A stretch of 64,000 nucleotides of DNA from Physcocola sp002396385 (GCA_946535435.1 CAMNDM010000015.1:1-64000), one strand, 5' to 3'. Shown: positions 13,536-22,593, counted from the first letter of the stretch. Numbers and translations: made by a program. The notes: generated by a model not told the origin, from the sequence alone.

Positions 13536-13568
13536 CAAATATACCGAAAATTCTTCGGTAAAACCAAA
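13536..13568 (-). promoter_or_regulatory. Early-operon promoter (TTTGG-N20-TATATTTG)
   Basis: Read on the minus strand, TTTGG at 13568-13564 and TATATTTG at 13543-13536 with 20 bases between. Start expected near 13,529. The -7 box touches operator 1 and the whole spacer lies over it, so repressor binding would shut off the early genes. The transcript passes through the opposing repressor promoter. Confidence 0.65.
13543..13559. promoter_or_regulatory. Operator 1, 17-bp inverted repeat
   Basis: ACCGAA-AATTC-TTCGGT. Its reverse complement is identical to operator 2. It lies across the spacer of the minus promoter. Confidence 0.7.
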
Positions 13569-13573
13569 TATTC

Positions 13574-13590
13574 ACCGAAGAATTTTCGGT
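13574..13590. promoter_or_regulatory. Operator 2, 17-bp inverted repeat
   Basis: ACCGAA-GAATT-TTCGGT, the exact reverse complement of operator 1. The centres are 31 bp apart, three helical turns, so two repressor dimers would face the same side and could cooperate. It lies just upstream of the -33 box of the minus promoter and 22 bases before the repressor start. Confidence 0.7.
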
Positions 13591-13612
13591 AATATTTTAA
13601 TTTATTTTACAA

Positions 13613-14005
13613 ATGGCTGAAAATCAAACCGCTAAAGAACGATTAGTCCAGTTTATTAAGTCCCTAGGCATTGGGCAAGGTAAATTCGAAAGCATTTGTG
13701 GGTTATCGAATGGATGGGTGAATAACGTTAAGGCCACTATTAAGGACGATAAGATGCAGAAGATTATTCTGCAGTATCCAGAGTTGAATACCGTGTGGCT
13801 TCTCACTGGCGAAGGTTCTATGCTAAAGACCCGCATGTACGATTCGGATGAGCAGAAGACTGTCTTCACCTCTGAATGGTATAAAGAATTGCAGGAAGAG
13901 AATAAGCGACTGAGGGCAGAGAACGAAGCGCTGAAAAACAAAGAAGCCGAACTGATGGAAATGTTGAAGAATGCGCTCGCCGTCAAGGCTGCCGAAATAA
14001 AGTAA
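13613..14005 (+). CDS. Prophage repressor (CI-like helix-turn-helix)
   Basis: A 130-residue DNA-binding protein. The N-terminal 70 residues form a CI/XRE-type helix-turn-helix domain (ERLVQFIKSLGIGQGKFESI, then NGWVNNVK as recognition region, and NTVWLLTGEGSML, a typical ending of Bacteroidales phage repressor domains). Residues 85-130 form a coiled coil (LQEENKRLRAENEALKNKEA), likely for dimerisation; there is no LexA-like peptidase domain, so induction would not be by RecA-stimulated self-cleavage. It is the only plus-strand gene of this part of the prophage, divergent from the early operon, with two operators directly upstream. It probably holds the lysogenic state. Confidence 0.8.
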   Translation: MAENQTAKERLVQFIKSLGIGQGKFESICGLSNGWVNNVKATIKDDKMQKIILQYPELNTVWLLTGEGSMLKTRMYDSDEQKTVFTSEWYKELQEENKRLRAENEALKNKEAELMEMLKNALAVKAAEIK

Positions 14006-14104
14006 AGTCCTGCAAGTTTGTTGCGGTATCGTTGCGCCAATGGCGGACTGAACTGCACAAGCTGATAGGTTACAGACAGTTAGAAAGAACCAAATACTTA
14101 TAAT

Positions 14105-16036
14105 ATGAATAATTTAGGTTTCGTTAAGGTAGCGGCTGCCATTCCGAATGTAAAAGTCGCAAATTGTAAGTACAATATCGAACGTATATTGGGCTTGATA
14201 GAAGAAGCTGAGAAAAACCACGTGAAAATTCTGGAGTTTCCTGAGTTAAGCATCTCTGGATACACTTGCGCTGATTTGTTTTACCAGCAGTTACTGATTG
14301 AACAGTCTGAAAATGCCTTGAAGGAATTGTTGGCAGCGACTGCAAATAAAGACCTGGTCTTTATTGTCGGAATGCCAATTTCATATAATAGCCGTCTTTT
14401 CAATACAGCTGTAGTTTGCCAGAAGGGTAAGATTTTGGGTGTAGTGCCTAAATCGTATCTGCCAAATACGAACGAGTTCTATGAAAAAAGATGGTTCTCG
14501 TCTGGGAGCGAGATTCCCGCAACTACGTCAATAAACATTGCTGGACAAAACACCCTGTTTGGTACGAAACTTTTGTTTGCCTATGGCGATGTAAAGTTTG
14601 CTGTGGAAATCTGCGAGGACTTGTGGTTGGCCCAGGCTCCAACGTTTACTCATGCGTTGAATGGCGCTGTGCTTTTGTTTAACTTGTCAGCCTCTAACGA
14701 GGTAATCGGCAAGGACGCATACCGCAAGCAGTTGGTTGCCCAGCAGTCTGGTAAATGTGTTGCCGCATATATTTATGCGGGTTCTGGCTTTGGCGAGTCG
14801 AGTACCGATTTGGTCTTCTCTGGTACTGCAATGATATTTGAGAACGGTTCTTGCCTGGCCGAGTCAAAGCGCTTCCAACTAGAAGAACAGCTGATAGTAG
14901 CCGACGTTGATATCCAGCGCCTTATTGCTGACCGCCGTAAAAATACGGGCTTCTTTGAAACGGGCTGTAACCAAACGAGTGAAGAGTATTGCACAGTTAA
15001 CTTTGAGTTCGACTGCCAGTCGGTTGACCATGTGACAAGAACAGAAAAAAGTCTTCCGTTTGTGCCAACTGGCGAGGGCTTGAACGTCCGTTGCGATGAA
15101 ATTTTCAACATTCAGGTTTGGGGCTTGGCTACCCGCTTGTATCACACTGGAATCAAGAGTGTTGTTCTAGGTATATCGGGTGGTTTGGATTCAACCCTTG
15201 CGCTGTTGGTTTGTGTTAAGACTTTCGATAAACTAGGCTTGCCTAGAAAGAACATTATAGGTATCACTATGCCAGGCTTCGGTACTACTAAGCGTACGCA
15301 TAACAATTCTATCGACTTGATGAACTCGCTGGGTGTTACTTCGCGTGAAATCAACATAAAGGATGCTTGTTTGCAGCATTTCAAGGATATTAACCACGAT
15401 GTGTCTGTATTCGACGTCACCTACGAGAATACACAGGCTAGGGAACGTACGCAAATCCTTATGGATGTAGCGAACAAGGAAGGTGGCTTGGTAGTTGGTA
15501 CTGGCGATTTGTCGGAATTGGCATTGGGTTGGGCTACTTATAATGGCGACCATATGAGTATGTATGGTGTCAACGCCTCTATTCCGAAGACTTTGGTTCG
15601 CAGCTTGGTGCGTTATGTGGCTGAGTTTGAAATGGACGAGGTGTCACGCAAAACATTGCTCGATGTTGTCGACACACCAGTAAGTCCGGAACTTTTGCCA
15701 GCCGACGACAAAGGCGAAATTGCACAGAAGACAGAAGATATTGTTGGCCCTTACGAGTTGCATGATTTCTGTCTCTATTATATGCTTCGTTTTGGTTTCT
15801 CGCCTCGCAAATTATTCTTTATGGCCAAACGGTCGTTTGCTGGACAGTTCGACGACGAAACCATCAAGAAGTGGATGCGTGTTTTCTTCAAACGCTTCTT
15901 CCAACAGCAGTTTAAACGCTCGTGTATGCCTGACGGACCTAAAGTGGGTTCTGTCAACCTTTCTCCTCGTGGCGATTGGCGTATGCCGAGTGATGCGAGT
16001 GCGGCAATTTGGTTAGAGGAGGTCGAGCAACTGTAA
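14105..16036 (+). CDS. nadE: Glutamine-dependent NAD+ synthetase
   Basis: A 643-residue enzyme that converts deamido-NAD to NAD with ATP and ammonia from glutamine. The N-terminal nitrilase-type glutaminase has its triad visible: E47 in FPELSISGY, K116 in VPKSYLPN and C170 in VEICEDLW. The C-terminal synthetase has the PP-loop SGGLDS at residues 358-363 and GTGDLSELALGW later. Full length for the two-domain family. It starts 99 bases after the prophage repressor stop, so it is the first host gene or marks the attachment region; I see no att duplication. topB follows by three bases. Confidence 0.95.
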   Translation: MNNLGFVKVAAAIPNVKVANCKYNIERILGLIEEAEKNHVKILEFPELSISGYTCADLFYQQLLIEQSENALKELLAATANKDLVFIVGMPISYNSRLFNTAVVCQKGKILGVVPKSYLPNTNEFYEKRWFSSGSEIPATTSINIAGQNTLFGTKLLFAYGDVKFAVEICEDLWLAQAPTFTHALNGAVLLFNLSASNEVIGKDAYRKQLVAQQSGKCVAAYIYAGSGFGESSTDLVFSGTAMIFENGSCLAESKRFQLEEQLIVADVDIQRLIADRRKNTGFFETGCNQTSEEYCTVNFEFDCQSVDHVTRTEKSLPFVPTGEGLNVRCDEIFNIQVWGLATRLYHTGIKSVVLGISGGLDSTLALLVCVKTFDKLGLPRKNIIGITMPGFGTTKRTHNNSIDLMNSLGVTSREINIKDACLQHFKDINHDVSVFDVTYENTQARERTQILMDVANKEGGLVVGTGDLSELALGWATYNGDHMSMYGVNASIPKTLVRSLVRYVAEFEMDEVSRKTLLDVVDTPVSPELLPADDKGEIAQKTEDIVGPYELHDFCLYYMLRFGFSPRKLFFMAKRSFAGQFDDETIKKWMRVFFKRFFQQQFKRSCMPDGPKVGSVNLSPRGDWRMPSDASAAIWLEEVEQL

Positions 16037-16039
16037 GTT

Positions 16040-18136
16040 ATGATTGTTTGTGTTGCGGAGAAACCCAGTTTGGCTCGCGATTTGGCGGCTGTTTTAGGCG
16101 CTAATACAAAGAGAGACGGCTATCTTGAGGGAAATGGATACCAGGTAACTTGGGTATTTGGCCATTTGTGCGAATTGAAGGAACCCCATGAGTACAACCC
16201 TGCATGGAAAAGGTGGGAGATGTACTATTTGCCGATGCTTCCTCCGAAATTTAGTATCCGTCTTAAAGCTGGTGTTGAAAAGCAATTCAATATCATATCA
16301 AATTTAATCAGTCATGCCGATAAGGTCATCAACTGTGGTGATGCCGGGCAAGAAGGTGAGCTCATTCAACGTTGGGTCTATCAGAAAGCCGGCTGTAAAT
16401 GTCCTGTTGAACGATTGTGGATTTCTTCTTTGACCGAGGAGTCGATTAGAAACGGATTCCAAAACCTGAAGCCTCAAAAAGATTACGACAAACTATACGA
16501 AGCTGGCGCAATGCGCGCTATAGGCGACTGGCTGCTCGGTATGAATGCGACCAGAGCCTATACGCTGAAGTATGGACTCAACCGGCAAGTCTTGTCTATC
16601 GGCAGGGTTCAGACCCCGACGTTGGCGCTTGTTGTGGCGAGGTATAGAGAAATACAGAATTTTGTTCCAGAGCAGTATTGGGAACTTAAAACATTGTACC
16701 GCGACGTTTCGTTTTCTGCCACAAAAGGCAAGTTTACATCAAAGGAAGAGGGTTCCCTGTTCCTGGAAAAAATAGCTAATAGCGACTTCGTTGTTACTAA
16801 TGTAACTAAAAAGAACGGGGTGGAAATGCCGCCCAAATTATTCGACTTGACTGCGTTGCAGGTAGAATGCAACAAGGTCTTTAATATGTCTGCCGAGCAG
16901 ACCTTGCAGACTATACAGTCGCTTTATGAAAAGAAATTTACGACTTATCCGCGTGTCGATACAACCTATCTTTCTGATGATATGTACCCCAAAATTCCTT
17001 CTATTTTGGCTGGATTGAAGTCTTATTCAACTGAGGTGGCTCCACTTTTGGGCGCAAAGATAACCAAGGCTAAGCGGATTTTCGACAATAGTAAGATTAC
17101 CGATCACCATGCCATTATTCCTACGGGAATAGATGCTGTGGGCTTGAACGAGTTCGAGAAAAATGTTTATGACACGGTAACCAGACGGTTTATTGCAAAT
17201 TTTTATCCCGATTGCCAAATCGCTACTACCACAGTGTTGGGTACAGTTACAGACGTAGAGTTTAAAACGACTGGTAAACTTATTCTGAAACCTGGGTGGC
17301 GTGTACTTTATGCGAAAGTTAAACAGGCTGACGATGAGAAAAACGAGAAGGAGGACGATAAAACGCTTCCTGATTTTGTTGTGGGCGAGCAAGGTCCTCA
17401 TAAGCCTGAACTGGCGGAAAAATGGACAACCCCTCCCAAAAACTATACCGAAGCTACATTGCTTAGGGCTATGGAGACGGCAGGAAAATTCGTTGATAAC
17501 GAAGAACTGCGCGATGTGTTGAAAGTTAACGGCATTGGTCGTCCAAGTACGCGTTCTGTCATTTTGCAAACCCTATACAAGCGGCATTATATGCGTATAG
17601 AGGGCAAGAAAAGCATTGTTCCGACGCAGACGGGTTTGGATTTGATTGATGCGATAAACGAAGATCTGTTGAAATCTGCCGAACTGACAGGGCAGTGGGA
17701 GAAAAAACTCCGTATGATTGAACATGGACAGTACGACACGGCAACTTTTATGGCAGAACTGAAGGAAATGGTCTCTGCGGTTGTCGAACATGTCAAGTCT
17801 GACAATTCGAATCAAAAGGTTACAATTGAAGTTGATAATAAGGTGGAGACAGAAGCGCCTGCCGAGAAAACTAAAAAGGCACCTAAGAAGAGGACGACAA
17901 AAGTGGATGTGTCATCTTTGTTGTGTCCTGTTTGTAAAAAGGGCCATTTGTTAAAGGGGAAAACGGCTTATGGCTGTTCTGAATGGAAAGGGGGCTGCTC
18001 TTTCCGTCTGCCTTTTGTTATTATGGATTATACGCTAACCGATGCCGATGTGAAAGCCCTTGTAACGGGCAAGAAAATCACCATCAATGGCAAACAAATA
18101 GGCTTGACAGATAATGGTATACCCGGCGAACTTTAA
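16040..18136 (+). CDS. topB: DNA topoisomerase III
   Basis: A 698-residue type IA topoisomerase. The Toprim domain begins IVCVAEKPSLARDLA and includes NCGDAGQEGELI near residue 97 (acidic metal site). LSIGRVQTPTLALVVARY is the family signature and the catalytic Tyr is Y303 in FTTYPRVDTTYL. After a Lys-rich linker (about 600-620) a C-terminal zinc ribbon follows (CPVCKKGH...CSEWKGGC). It decatenates DNA and resolves recombination intermediates, probably with the RecQ at 32973. The start follows the nadE stop by three bases, so they are likely co-transcribed. Confidence 0.93.
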   Translation: MIVCVAEKPSLARDLAAVLGANTKRDGYLEGNGYQVTWVFGHLCELKEPHEYNPAWKRWEMYYLPMLPPKFSIRLKAGVEKQFNIISNLISHADKVINCGDAGQEGELIQRWVYQKAGCKCPVERLWISSLTEESIRNGFQNLKPQKDYDKLYEAGAMRAIGDWLLGMNATRAYTLKYGLNRQVLSIGRVQTPTLALVVARYREIQNFVPEQYWELKTLYRDVSFSATKGKFTSKEEGSLFLEKIANSDFVVTNVTKKNGVEMPPKLFDLTALQVECNKVFNMSAEQTLQTIQSLYEKKFTTYPRVDTTYLSDDMYPKIPSILAGLKSYSTEVAPLLGAKITKAKRIFDNSKITDHHAIIPTGIDAVGLNEFEKNVYDTVTRRFIANFYPDCQIATTTVLGTVTDVEFKTTGKLILKPGWRVLYAKVKQADDEKNEKEDDKTLPDFVVGEQGPHKPELAEKWTTPPKNYTEATLLRAMETAGKFVDNEELRDVLKVNGIGRPSTRSVILQTLYKRHYMRIEGKKSIVPTQTGLDLIDAINEDLLKSAELTGQWEKKLRMIEHGQYDTATFMAELKEMVSAVVEHVKSDNSNQKVTIEVDNKVETEAPAEKTKKAPKKRTTKVDVSSLLCPVCKKGHLLKGKTAYGCSEWKGGCSFRLPFVIMDYTLTDADVKALVTGKKITINGKQIGLTDNGIPGEL

Positions 18137-18162
18137 ATGTGCTTTATTTGTAAAGCACATTT
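18135..18162. terminator. 12-bp hairpin between topB and the convergent DUF4403-like gene
   Basis: AAATGTGCTTTA and TAAAGCACATTT enclose four bases. It spans the last codons of the minus gene and follows the topB stop. No T-run follows on either side, so it may act as a weak two-way terminator or RNA end stabiliser. Confidence 0.45.
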
Positions 18163-19577
18163 AGAATTCCGTCAATCCTAAGGGCGGCTTGAACACCAGT
18201 TTTTGTGATGTAGATGTCGCCACCTTCCACATTGGTTATTTTTCCGGTGGTGTATACATTTTCAGCCCATTGGCTGTTGAGAATTTCAGCCTGTCCCATT
18301 TGCTCGATTAAGTAGAAATTGTCTTTCATCTCTAATTCGAACTTCTTCTCAATCTTATTCTTTAAAATAGGTTTTATGACAAGGTTAATGGCCCTGTGTA
18401 GGATATTTCTTGTCTTTAAACTGTATGAAACATCTTTCAGCTTGATGGCAACGTCTTTTTTGTCGTAGTAGGGGACACCAGTCAGGTAAATGTTACCGTT
18501 GATAAATCCGTGAACCGACAGACCTATTGCGAGTTTGTCGTCGCTACCATAGGTGTTAACCTTATCGACGTAGATGGTGTGTTTGCCCTCGCCAAAGGCT
18601 TCACCTCTAAGGTTCTGTATTGCCAGAGTGTCGATAGTCGAGTAGGGTATATTCGCCAAAAGATTCAAATTCCATCCGGGTTCCATTCGGCTGTTAAGTC
18701 TGCATTGTGGTAGTGGAGTGATTCCGTTTTTGGTCGGTATTGACCCTACCGTTATGTCTACTTGGCATTCGATGCCAAATCCGGTTTTAATAATACCTTT
18801 TTCACCGCGAATCGGCATCATGAGTATGTTGGTGGGTCTCAGCCTGATGTAGGCTTGGTAAGAGTCGACAGCCACAGGAATTGGTTGTTGAATCTGTGCC
18901 CATAAATCGTTGGCGTATGTTTGTGTAGGAACGCCATTCTTTATGCCGTTGTCGACCATTTGCTCCAATTTGCGCTTGTTGTCGCGAATTACTTTGTCGA
19001 CAATGTATGTTATAGGAATTTCAATGCCAGCGACTCTTGTGGTTGGTTTTCGGTTCCACTTGTAGTTGACCACTTTACTCTTCGACAAAATACCCCACGA
19101 TTTGCTGATTTGCACCTTGCTGCTGAGGGTGACCGTAATCTGAGCTTCCACTTCACGGTCGGTATAGGTTAAGCCAGCAATACTAAAGCGCTTGACAGCC
19201 CAGATTTTAATAGGAATCTCTGCGGTGAGCGAGTCCGCGTCGAATTTAATTTTGAAGTCTCCATTTTTCCAGACTCTGAGTTTCAAACTATCGTCTTCTA
19301 TTACTCTGTCCTCGTAGATTAATCCGTTAAAACTCTTATTGATGGTACTCTGAACACTTTGTACGTCAATTTCAAGAGGCACGTTGAATTTGCTGATAGG
19401 AGGCGTGTATGTAAAATCGGAATAACTTTCTTCAGGTTTGTTAGTCGTGTCAGTGTCGATGACGTAAGACGGGTTTTGGTCTACTTGGTTGATGATATTT
19501 ATAGAATCTTGTTTCGTTTCTGCTGCGACTGCATTGCAAAAAAGAAGGCAGATTAACAGTGTAAATGAAGTTCTCAT
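18144..19577 (-). CDS. Secreted DUF4403-like envelope protein
   Basis: A 477-residue protein with a signal peptide (MRTSFTLLICLLFCNAVAAE). I chose this start because a -7 box TATCTTTG lies at 19598-19591, leaving a leader of only about seven bases; the longer frame would begin upstream of the promoter. The sequence has repeated beta strands (KFNVPLEIDVQSVQSTINKS, GEKGIIKTGFGIECQVDITV, GLSVHGFINGNIYLTGVPYY) as in DUF4403, a Bacteroidetes envelope family with a lipid-binding-like tubular shape. The family name is from recollection. Convergent with topB. Confidence 0.65.
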   Translation of the reverse strand: MRTSFTLLICLLFCNAVAAETKQDSINIINQVDQNPSYVIDTDTTNKPEESYSDFTYTPPISKFNVPLEIDVQSVQSTINKSFNGLIYEDRVIEDDSLKLRVWKNGDFKIKFDADSLTAEIPIKIWAVKRFSIAGLTYTDREVEAQITVTLSSKVQISKSWGILSKSKVVNYKWNRKPTTRVAGIEIPITYIVDKVIRDNKRKLEQMVDNGIKNGVPTQTYANDLWAQIQQPIPVAVDSYQAYIRLRPTNILMMPIRGEKGIIKTGFGIECQVDITVGSIPTKNGITPLPQCRLNSRMEPGWNLNLLANIPYSTIDTLAIQNLRGEAFGEGKHTIYVDKVNTYGSDDKLAIGLSVHGFINGNIYLTGVPYYDKKDVAIKLKDVSYSLKTRNILHRAINLVIKPILKNKIEKKFELEMKDNFYLIEQMGQAEILNSQWAENVYTTGKITNVEGGDIYITKTGVQAALRIDGILNVLYK

Positions 19578-19590
19578 CTCGTTTTTTTTG

Positions 19591-19598
19591 CAAAGATA
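19591..19598 (-). promoter_or_regulatory. -7 box TATCTTTG of the DUF4403-like gene
   Basis: Fits TAnnTTTG on the minus strand and sits 14 bases before the chosen ATG. No clear -33 box at the ideal distance. Confidence 0.45.
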
Positions 19599-19811
19599 GT
19601 GCTTTAACCGATACAATGTCTTATAAAACTTTAGCATTGGGATATAAGACCTCAAGTTTTCGAATGTCAGAAAAAACATAGAAGACGATTGAATTGCGGA
19701 AAAACATTAGCCAAGGGCTTTGCGAAAGAATACGAATAGGTGATGATAGGACCGATTCTACAATTAAATGGCTGCGTGAACTTATTGTGCTCTTACTTAA
19801 ATGTCGCTTTC

Positions 19812-19842
19812 TTTGATAGTAAGAAATTTAATTATATATTTA
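19812..19842 (+). promoter_or_regulatory. Promoter of the orphan gene at 19867
   Basis: TTTG at 19812-19815, 19 bases, TATATTTA at 19835-19842 (one mismatch to TAnnTTTG). Start expected near 19,849, 18 bases before the ATG. Confidence 0.5.
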
Positions 19843-19866
19843 AGTTAAACTGTAAAATATAGGAAT

Positions 19867-20316
19867 ATGGAAGAAGTGAAAAAAACTGAAATAGGAATTG
19901 CGGGGGGCTATCCTCCTCCAAGTTGTTATTATTTTTTCTTATGTAAAGAATTAGGAAATGTTATGGATGGGAAATTCTACTATGGGGAGTATGGGCCATT
20001 TGTAGACGATTCTACGGAAGACAACATATGTTTTAAGGATTTTGATGATAAAGTTGTGTTTTTGGTAAAAATTACAAAAGACCTAAAGATGGCAGAATTG
20101 AATACAAAAAAATACAGACATATGGGAATCTTTGGTGAAATATTTGTTTTTCATTGTGTTGAGAATGTTTGGTATAATGCAGATATAAATGGTAATTTAA
20201 CTCTTGGAGGATATAGCCATTTTGTAGGAAACAATTTAAAAGAATATACAGATAGAATTCAAACTATGTGGGAAATATATATAAAGAAAAGTGTTGAACA
20301 TAAGAAAAAGAATTAG
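19867..20316 (+). CDS. Orphan AT-rich protein of unknown function
   Basis: A 149-residue soluble protein, no signal peptide. It is rich in aromatic residues and Asp/Asn/Lys (for example GGYPPPSCYYFFLCKELGNV and GEYGPFVDDSTEDNICF), with a beta-rich centre and a helical end EYTDRIQTMWEIYIKKS. The DNA is more AT-rich than its neighbours and the gene stands alone between two minus-strand genes with its own promoter. Such single AT-rich genes are often recent arrivals, for instance immunity proteins. I do not recognise it. Confidence 0.6.
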   Translation: MEEVKKTEIGIAGGYPPPSCYYFFLCKELGNVMDGKFYYGEYGPFVDDSTEDNICFKDFDDKVVFLVKITKDLKMAELNTKKYRHMGIFGEIFVFHCVENVWYNADINGNLTLGGYSHFVGNNLKEYTDRIQTMWEIYIKKSVEHKKKN

Positions 20317-20373
20317 TAATAAATAAGTTTCTGAATTTGTAATACTGTCAGTAAACGTTTCAAAATTTTAAAA

Positions 20374-20407
20374 AAAGCCGCAATACGGGAAACCCGATTG
20401 CGGCTTT
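20374..20407 (-). terminator. Strong terminator after ompA-like gene
   Basis: A long stem, AAAGCCGCAAT (one bulged A) CGGG with its complement, and a three-base loop. On the minus strand it is followed by a run of T (7) after GGC. It sits 20 bases beyond the stop of the OmpA gene and could also serve the plus-strand orphan gene. Confidence 0.8.
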
Positions 20408-20427
20408 AATTATTAGTTTAAATTGAA

Positions 20428-21894
20428 TTAGAATTCAACTTCGAAAGCGACACGACGGTTAAGTGCCTTTCCTGCTTTGGTCTTGTTAGTTGCAACTGGC
20501 TGGGTATCTCCATAGCCTTCAGTTGCCATACGGCTTGCGTCGATACCTTTGTTAACCAAGTAGTCCTTAACGGCTGCTGCACGGTCTTTAGAAAGCTGCA
20601 AGTTCTTGTCGGCCTTACCAGAGTTGTCGGTGTGGCCTGCAATATTGAGCTTGTAAGCCGGGTTCTCGTTCATGATAGAAACAATCTGATTCAAGATGCC
20701 GAAAGAAGAAGACTTGATTGTAGCCTTACCCGATTCAAACTGAATACCGTTAAGCGCCTTCTTGAATACCTGCTTAACTTCTTCCTTTACTTCAGGACAA
20801 CCCTTGTTTTCTTTGATACCTGCTACAGAAGGACATGCATCTTCGTAATCGTAGATGCCATCACCATCAGAATCAATTGGGCAACCTGTAGCGTCGATGT
20901 GACCCTTAGCTTCAGCAGGGGTACCTGGGCATTTGTCAAGATAATCAGCTACACCGTCACCGTCAGAGTCGAGTGGACAACCCTTACTGTCAACCATACC
21001 TCTAGCCTCTGCAGGAGTGCCAGGACATTCGTCGATATAATCAGGTACACCATCGCCATCTTCGTCGGTAGGACAACCGGTAGTGTCAATTTTACCTGCT
21101 GCGGCAGCAGGAGTACCAGGACATTTGTCAAGATAATCAGGCACTTTATCGCCATCTTCGTCAAGAGGGCAACCCTTGTCGTCAACCTGAACACCAGCTG
21201 GGGTGTTAGGGCAAGAGTCGAACTTATCAGGCACACCATCTTTATCGCTGTCTTTAGGCTTGAATGGGAAAGAGCAAACGACACCGATGCTGTGGAGCAA
21301 CTGCTGGTCGCCGAAGCTTCCGCATTCCATCTTGTCGTGGTTGTCAGCAAAACCATAACCATAAGCGCCCATATAACGGAGTGCCCAGTGGTCGGTTAGT
21401 CTTACTTCAATACCGAGACCAGCTTGTGCAACAAGATCCCAACCTTCTTCAACCTGTGAAGATTCTTTAGTTGGTTTGTCGATGTTGAAAATGCCACGTG
21501 TGCCAACACCTGCAAATACGAATGGATGAACACGGTATTGTGCGATGAATGGGAACTTATATTTGATGTTCAAATTGGCATTTGCCATAGCGCTCTCAAA
21601 TTCTTGTGCTGAATTTTCTTTTTCTGCACCATAATACCCGTAAGAGCCAAATAACATAGCATCGAAATGCTTATTCAAGTAGCGTTCTACAGTAAGTGCA
21701 CCATGTCCGTAGAATTTAGCACCAAAAAAATGATTAGATGAGTTACGGCCAAAATCAAAGAAATGATTTCCATACTCACCATTGTACTCTGTACGGCCTC
21801 CATAAAGACCTACAGCCCATGGATAGTCGCTAGATTGCGCGTACATAGAACCACATACAGCGCAAGCTCCGAGAAGTGATAAAATTTTTTTCAT
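20428..21894 (-). CDS. OmpA-family outer membrane protein with TSP3 repeats
   Basis: A 488-residue protein. Signal peptide MKKILSLLGACAVCGSMYAQ; residues 21-215 are an N-terminal beta barrel (YPWAVGLYGGRTEYNGEYGN); about 218-360 hold five or more thrombospondin type 3 repeats with the DSDKDGVPDKFDSCPNTP pattern, calcium-binding and rigid; the C-terminal 120 residues form the OmpA peptidoglycan-binding domain (NIAGHTDNSGKADKNLQLSK, RVAFEVEF end). It anchors the outer membrane to the cell wall. A -7 box TATATTTG lies at 21948-21941 and a strong terminator after the stop, so it is a single-gene unit. Confidence 0.92.
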   Translation of the reverse strand: MKKILSLLGACAVCGSMYAQSSDYPWAVGLYGGRTEYNGEYGNHFFDFGRNSSNHFFGAKFYGHGALTVERYLNKHFDAMLFGSYGYYGAEKENSAQEFESAMANANLNIKYKFPFIAQYRVHPFVFAGVGTRGIFNIDKPTKESSQVEEGWDLVAQAGLGIEVRLTDHWALRYMGAYGYGFADNHDKMECGSFGDQQLLHSIGVVCSFPFKPKDSDKDGVPDKFDSCPNTPAGVQVDDKGCPLDEDGDKVPDYLDKCPGTPAAAAGKIDTTGCPTDEDGDGVPDYIDECPGTPAEARGMVDSKGCPLDSDGDGVADYLDKCPGTPAEAKGHIDATGCPIDSDGDGIYDYEDACPSVAGIKENKGCPEVKEEVKQVFKKALNGIQFESGKATIKSSSFGILNQIVSIMNENPAYKLNIAGHTDNSGKADKNLQLSKDRAAAVKDYLVNKGIDASRMATEGYGDTQPVATNKTKAGKALNRRVAFEVEF

Positions 21895-21940
21895 GTTGAA
21901 TTGATATGATATTTTGTTTTTTATATTAATTCATTTTATG

Positions 21941-21948
21941 CAAATATA
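21941..21948 (-). promoter_or_regulatory. -7 box of the OmpA gene
   Basis: TATATTTG on the minus strand, giving a start near 21,934 and a leader of about 40 bases. -33 box not clear. Confidence 0.45.
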
Positions 21949-21984
21949 GTATCAAAAAACGACTATTTGAATAGTATCGGTGAA

Positions 21985-22593
21985 TTAATTGCATTTTTTT
22001 AACCCTTCATCTGCCGATGCGCTGTTTGGTTGTATGAGTTTTGCTTGGATAAATAGTGTTTTTGCGCGTTGTTTGTTTTTCATGAAAAACTCGTTCCACC
22101 CGGCCAAGATTACAGCATCGTAGTCGAAAGGGTATAGTTCTACAATCCTATTTAAATACTGTGACGCTTGCTTGTAGTTTCCTACATTGTAAAACATAAG
22201 TCCCCGGTAATAGTTTGCTTTATAGTTGTTTGGGTCGGTTCTAAGTATAGCGTCGTATTGGGTCGCTACTTTGTCCCATTCTTTTAGTTTCGCAGCTGGC
22301 AGTACAAAACCTAGCCTGGCCTCAATAGAAGAAGGACGAAGTAAAATAGCTTTAGCATAATACATTTCTCCGTCTTTGTAGCGTCCGGCCAAATAAGATA
22401 GCCAACCAAGTCTGAGGTTTAGCGCATAACTGTCGGCTTTGATTTTTTTCAGTTCTTGTATCGCAGCTATGTATTTCCCATCAGACTCTAATTTGTAGCT
22501 TTTTTGAAATTGGTTTATTATGTCTTCTTCTGCTTTTCCTTGTTGGTAAATACCTATTAAAAGAAAAACTAAAAAATATTTTAGAAATTGCAT
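21985..22593 (-). CDS. Secreted TPR protein, last gene of the PqqD/ATP-grasp operon
   Basis: A 202-residue protein with a signal peptide (FLVFLLIGIYQQGKA) and at least four tetratricopeptide repeats between about 30 and 195 (for example NYYRGLMFYNVGNYKQASQYL). TPR units bind partner proteins. It overlaps the end of the barrel protein gene by 13 bases and so belongs to the same transcript. Probably a periplasmic partner of the barrel protein or the M23 fusion; that is inference from context. Confidence 0.75.
   Translation of the reverse strand: MQFLKYFLVFLLIGIYQQGKAEEDIINQFQKSYKLESDGKYIAAIQELKKIKADSYALNLRLGWLSYLAGRYKDGEMYYAKAILLRPSSIEARLGFVLPAAKLKEWDKVATQYDAILRTDPNNYKANYYRGLMFYNVGNYKQASQYLNRIVELYPFDYDAVILAGWNEFFMKNKQRAKTLFIQAKLIQPNSASADEGLKKCN

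Noticed and set aside
19680..19818. 44-codon open stretch without ATG upstream of the orphan gene
   Set aside because: Could be a gene remnant, but there is no start or recognisable motif.
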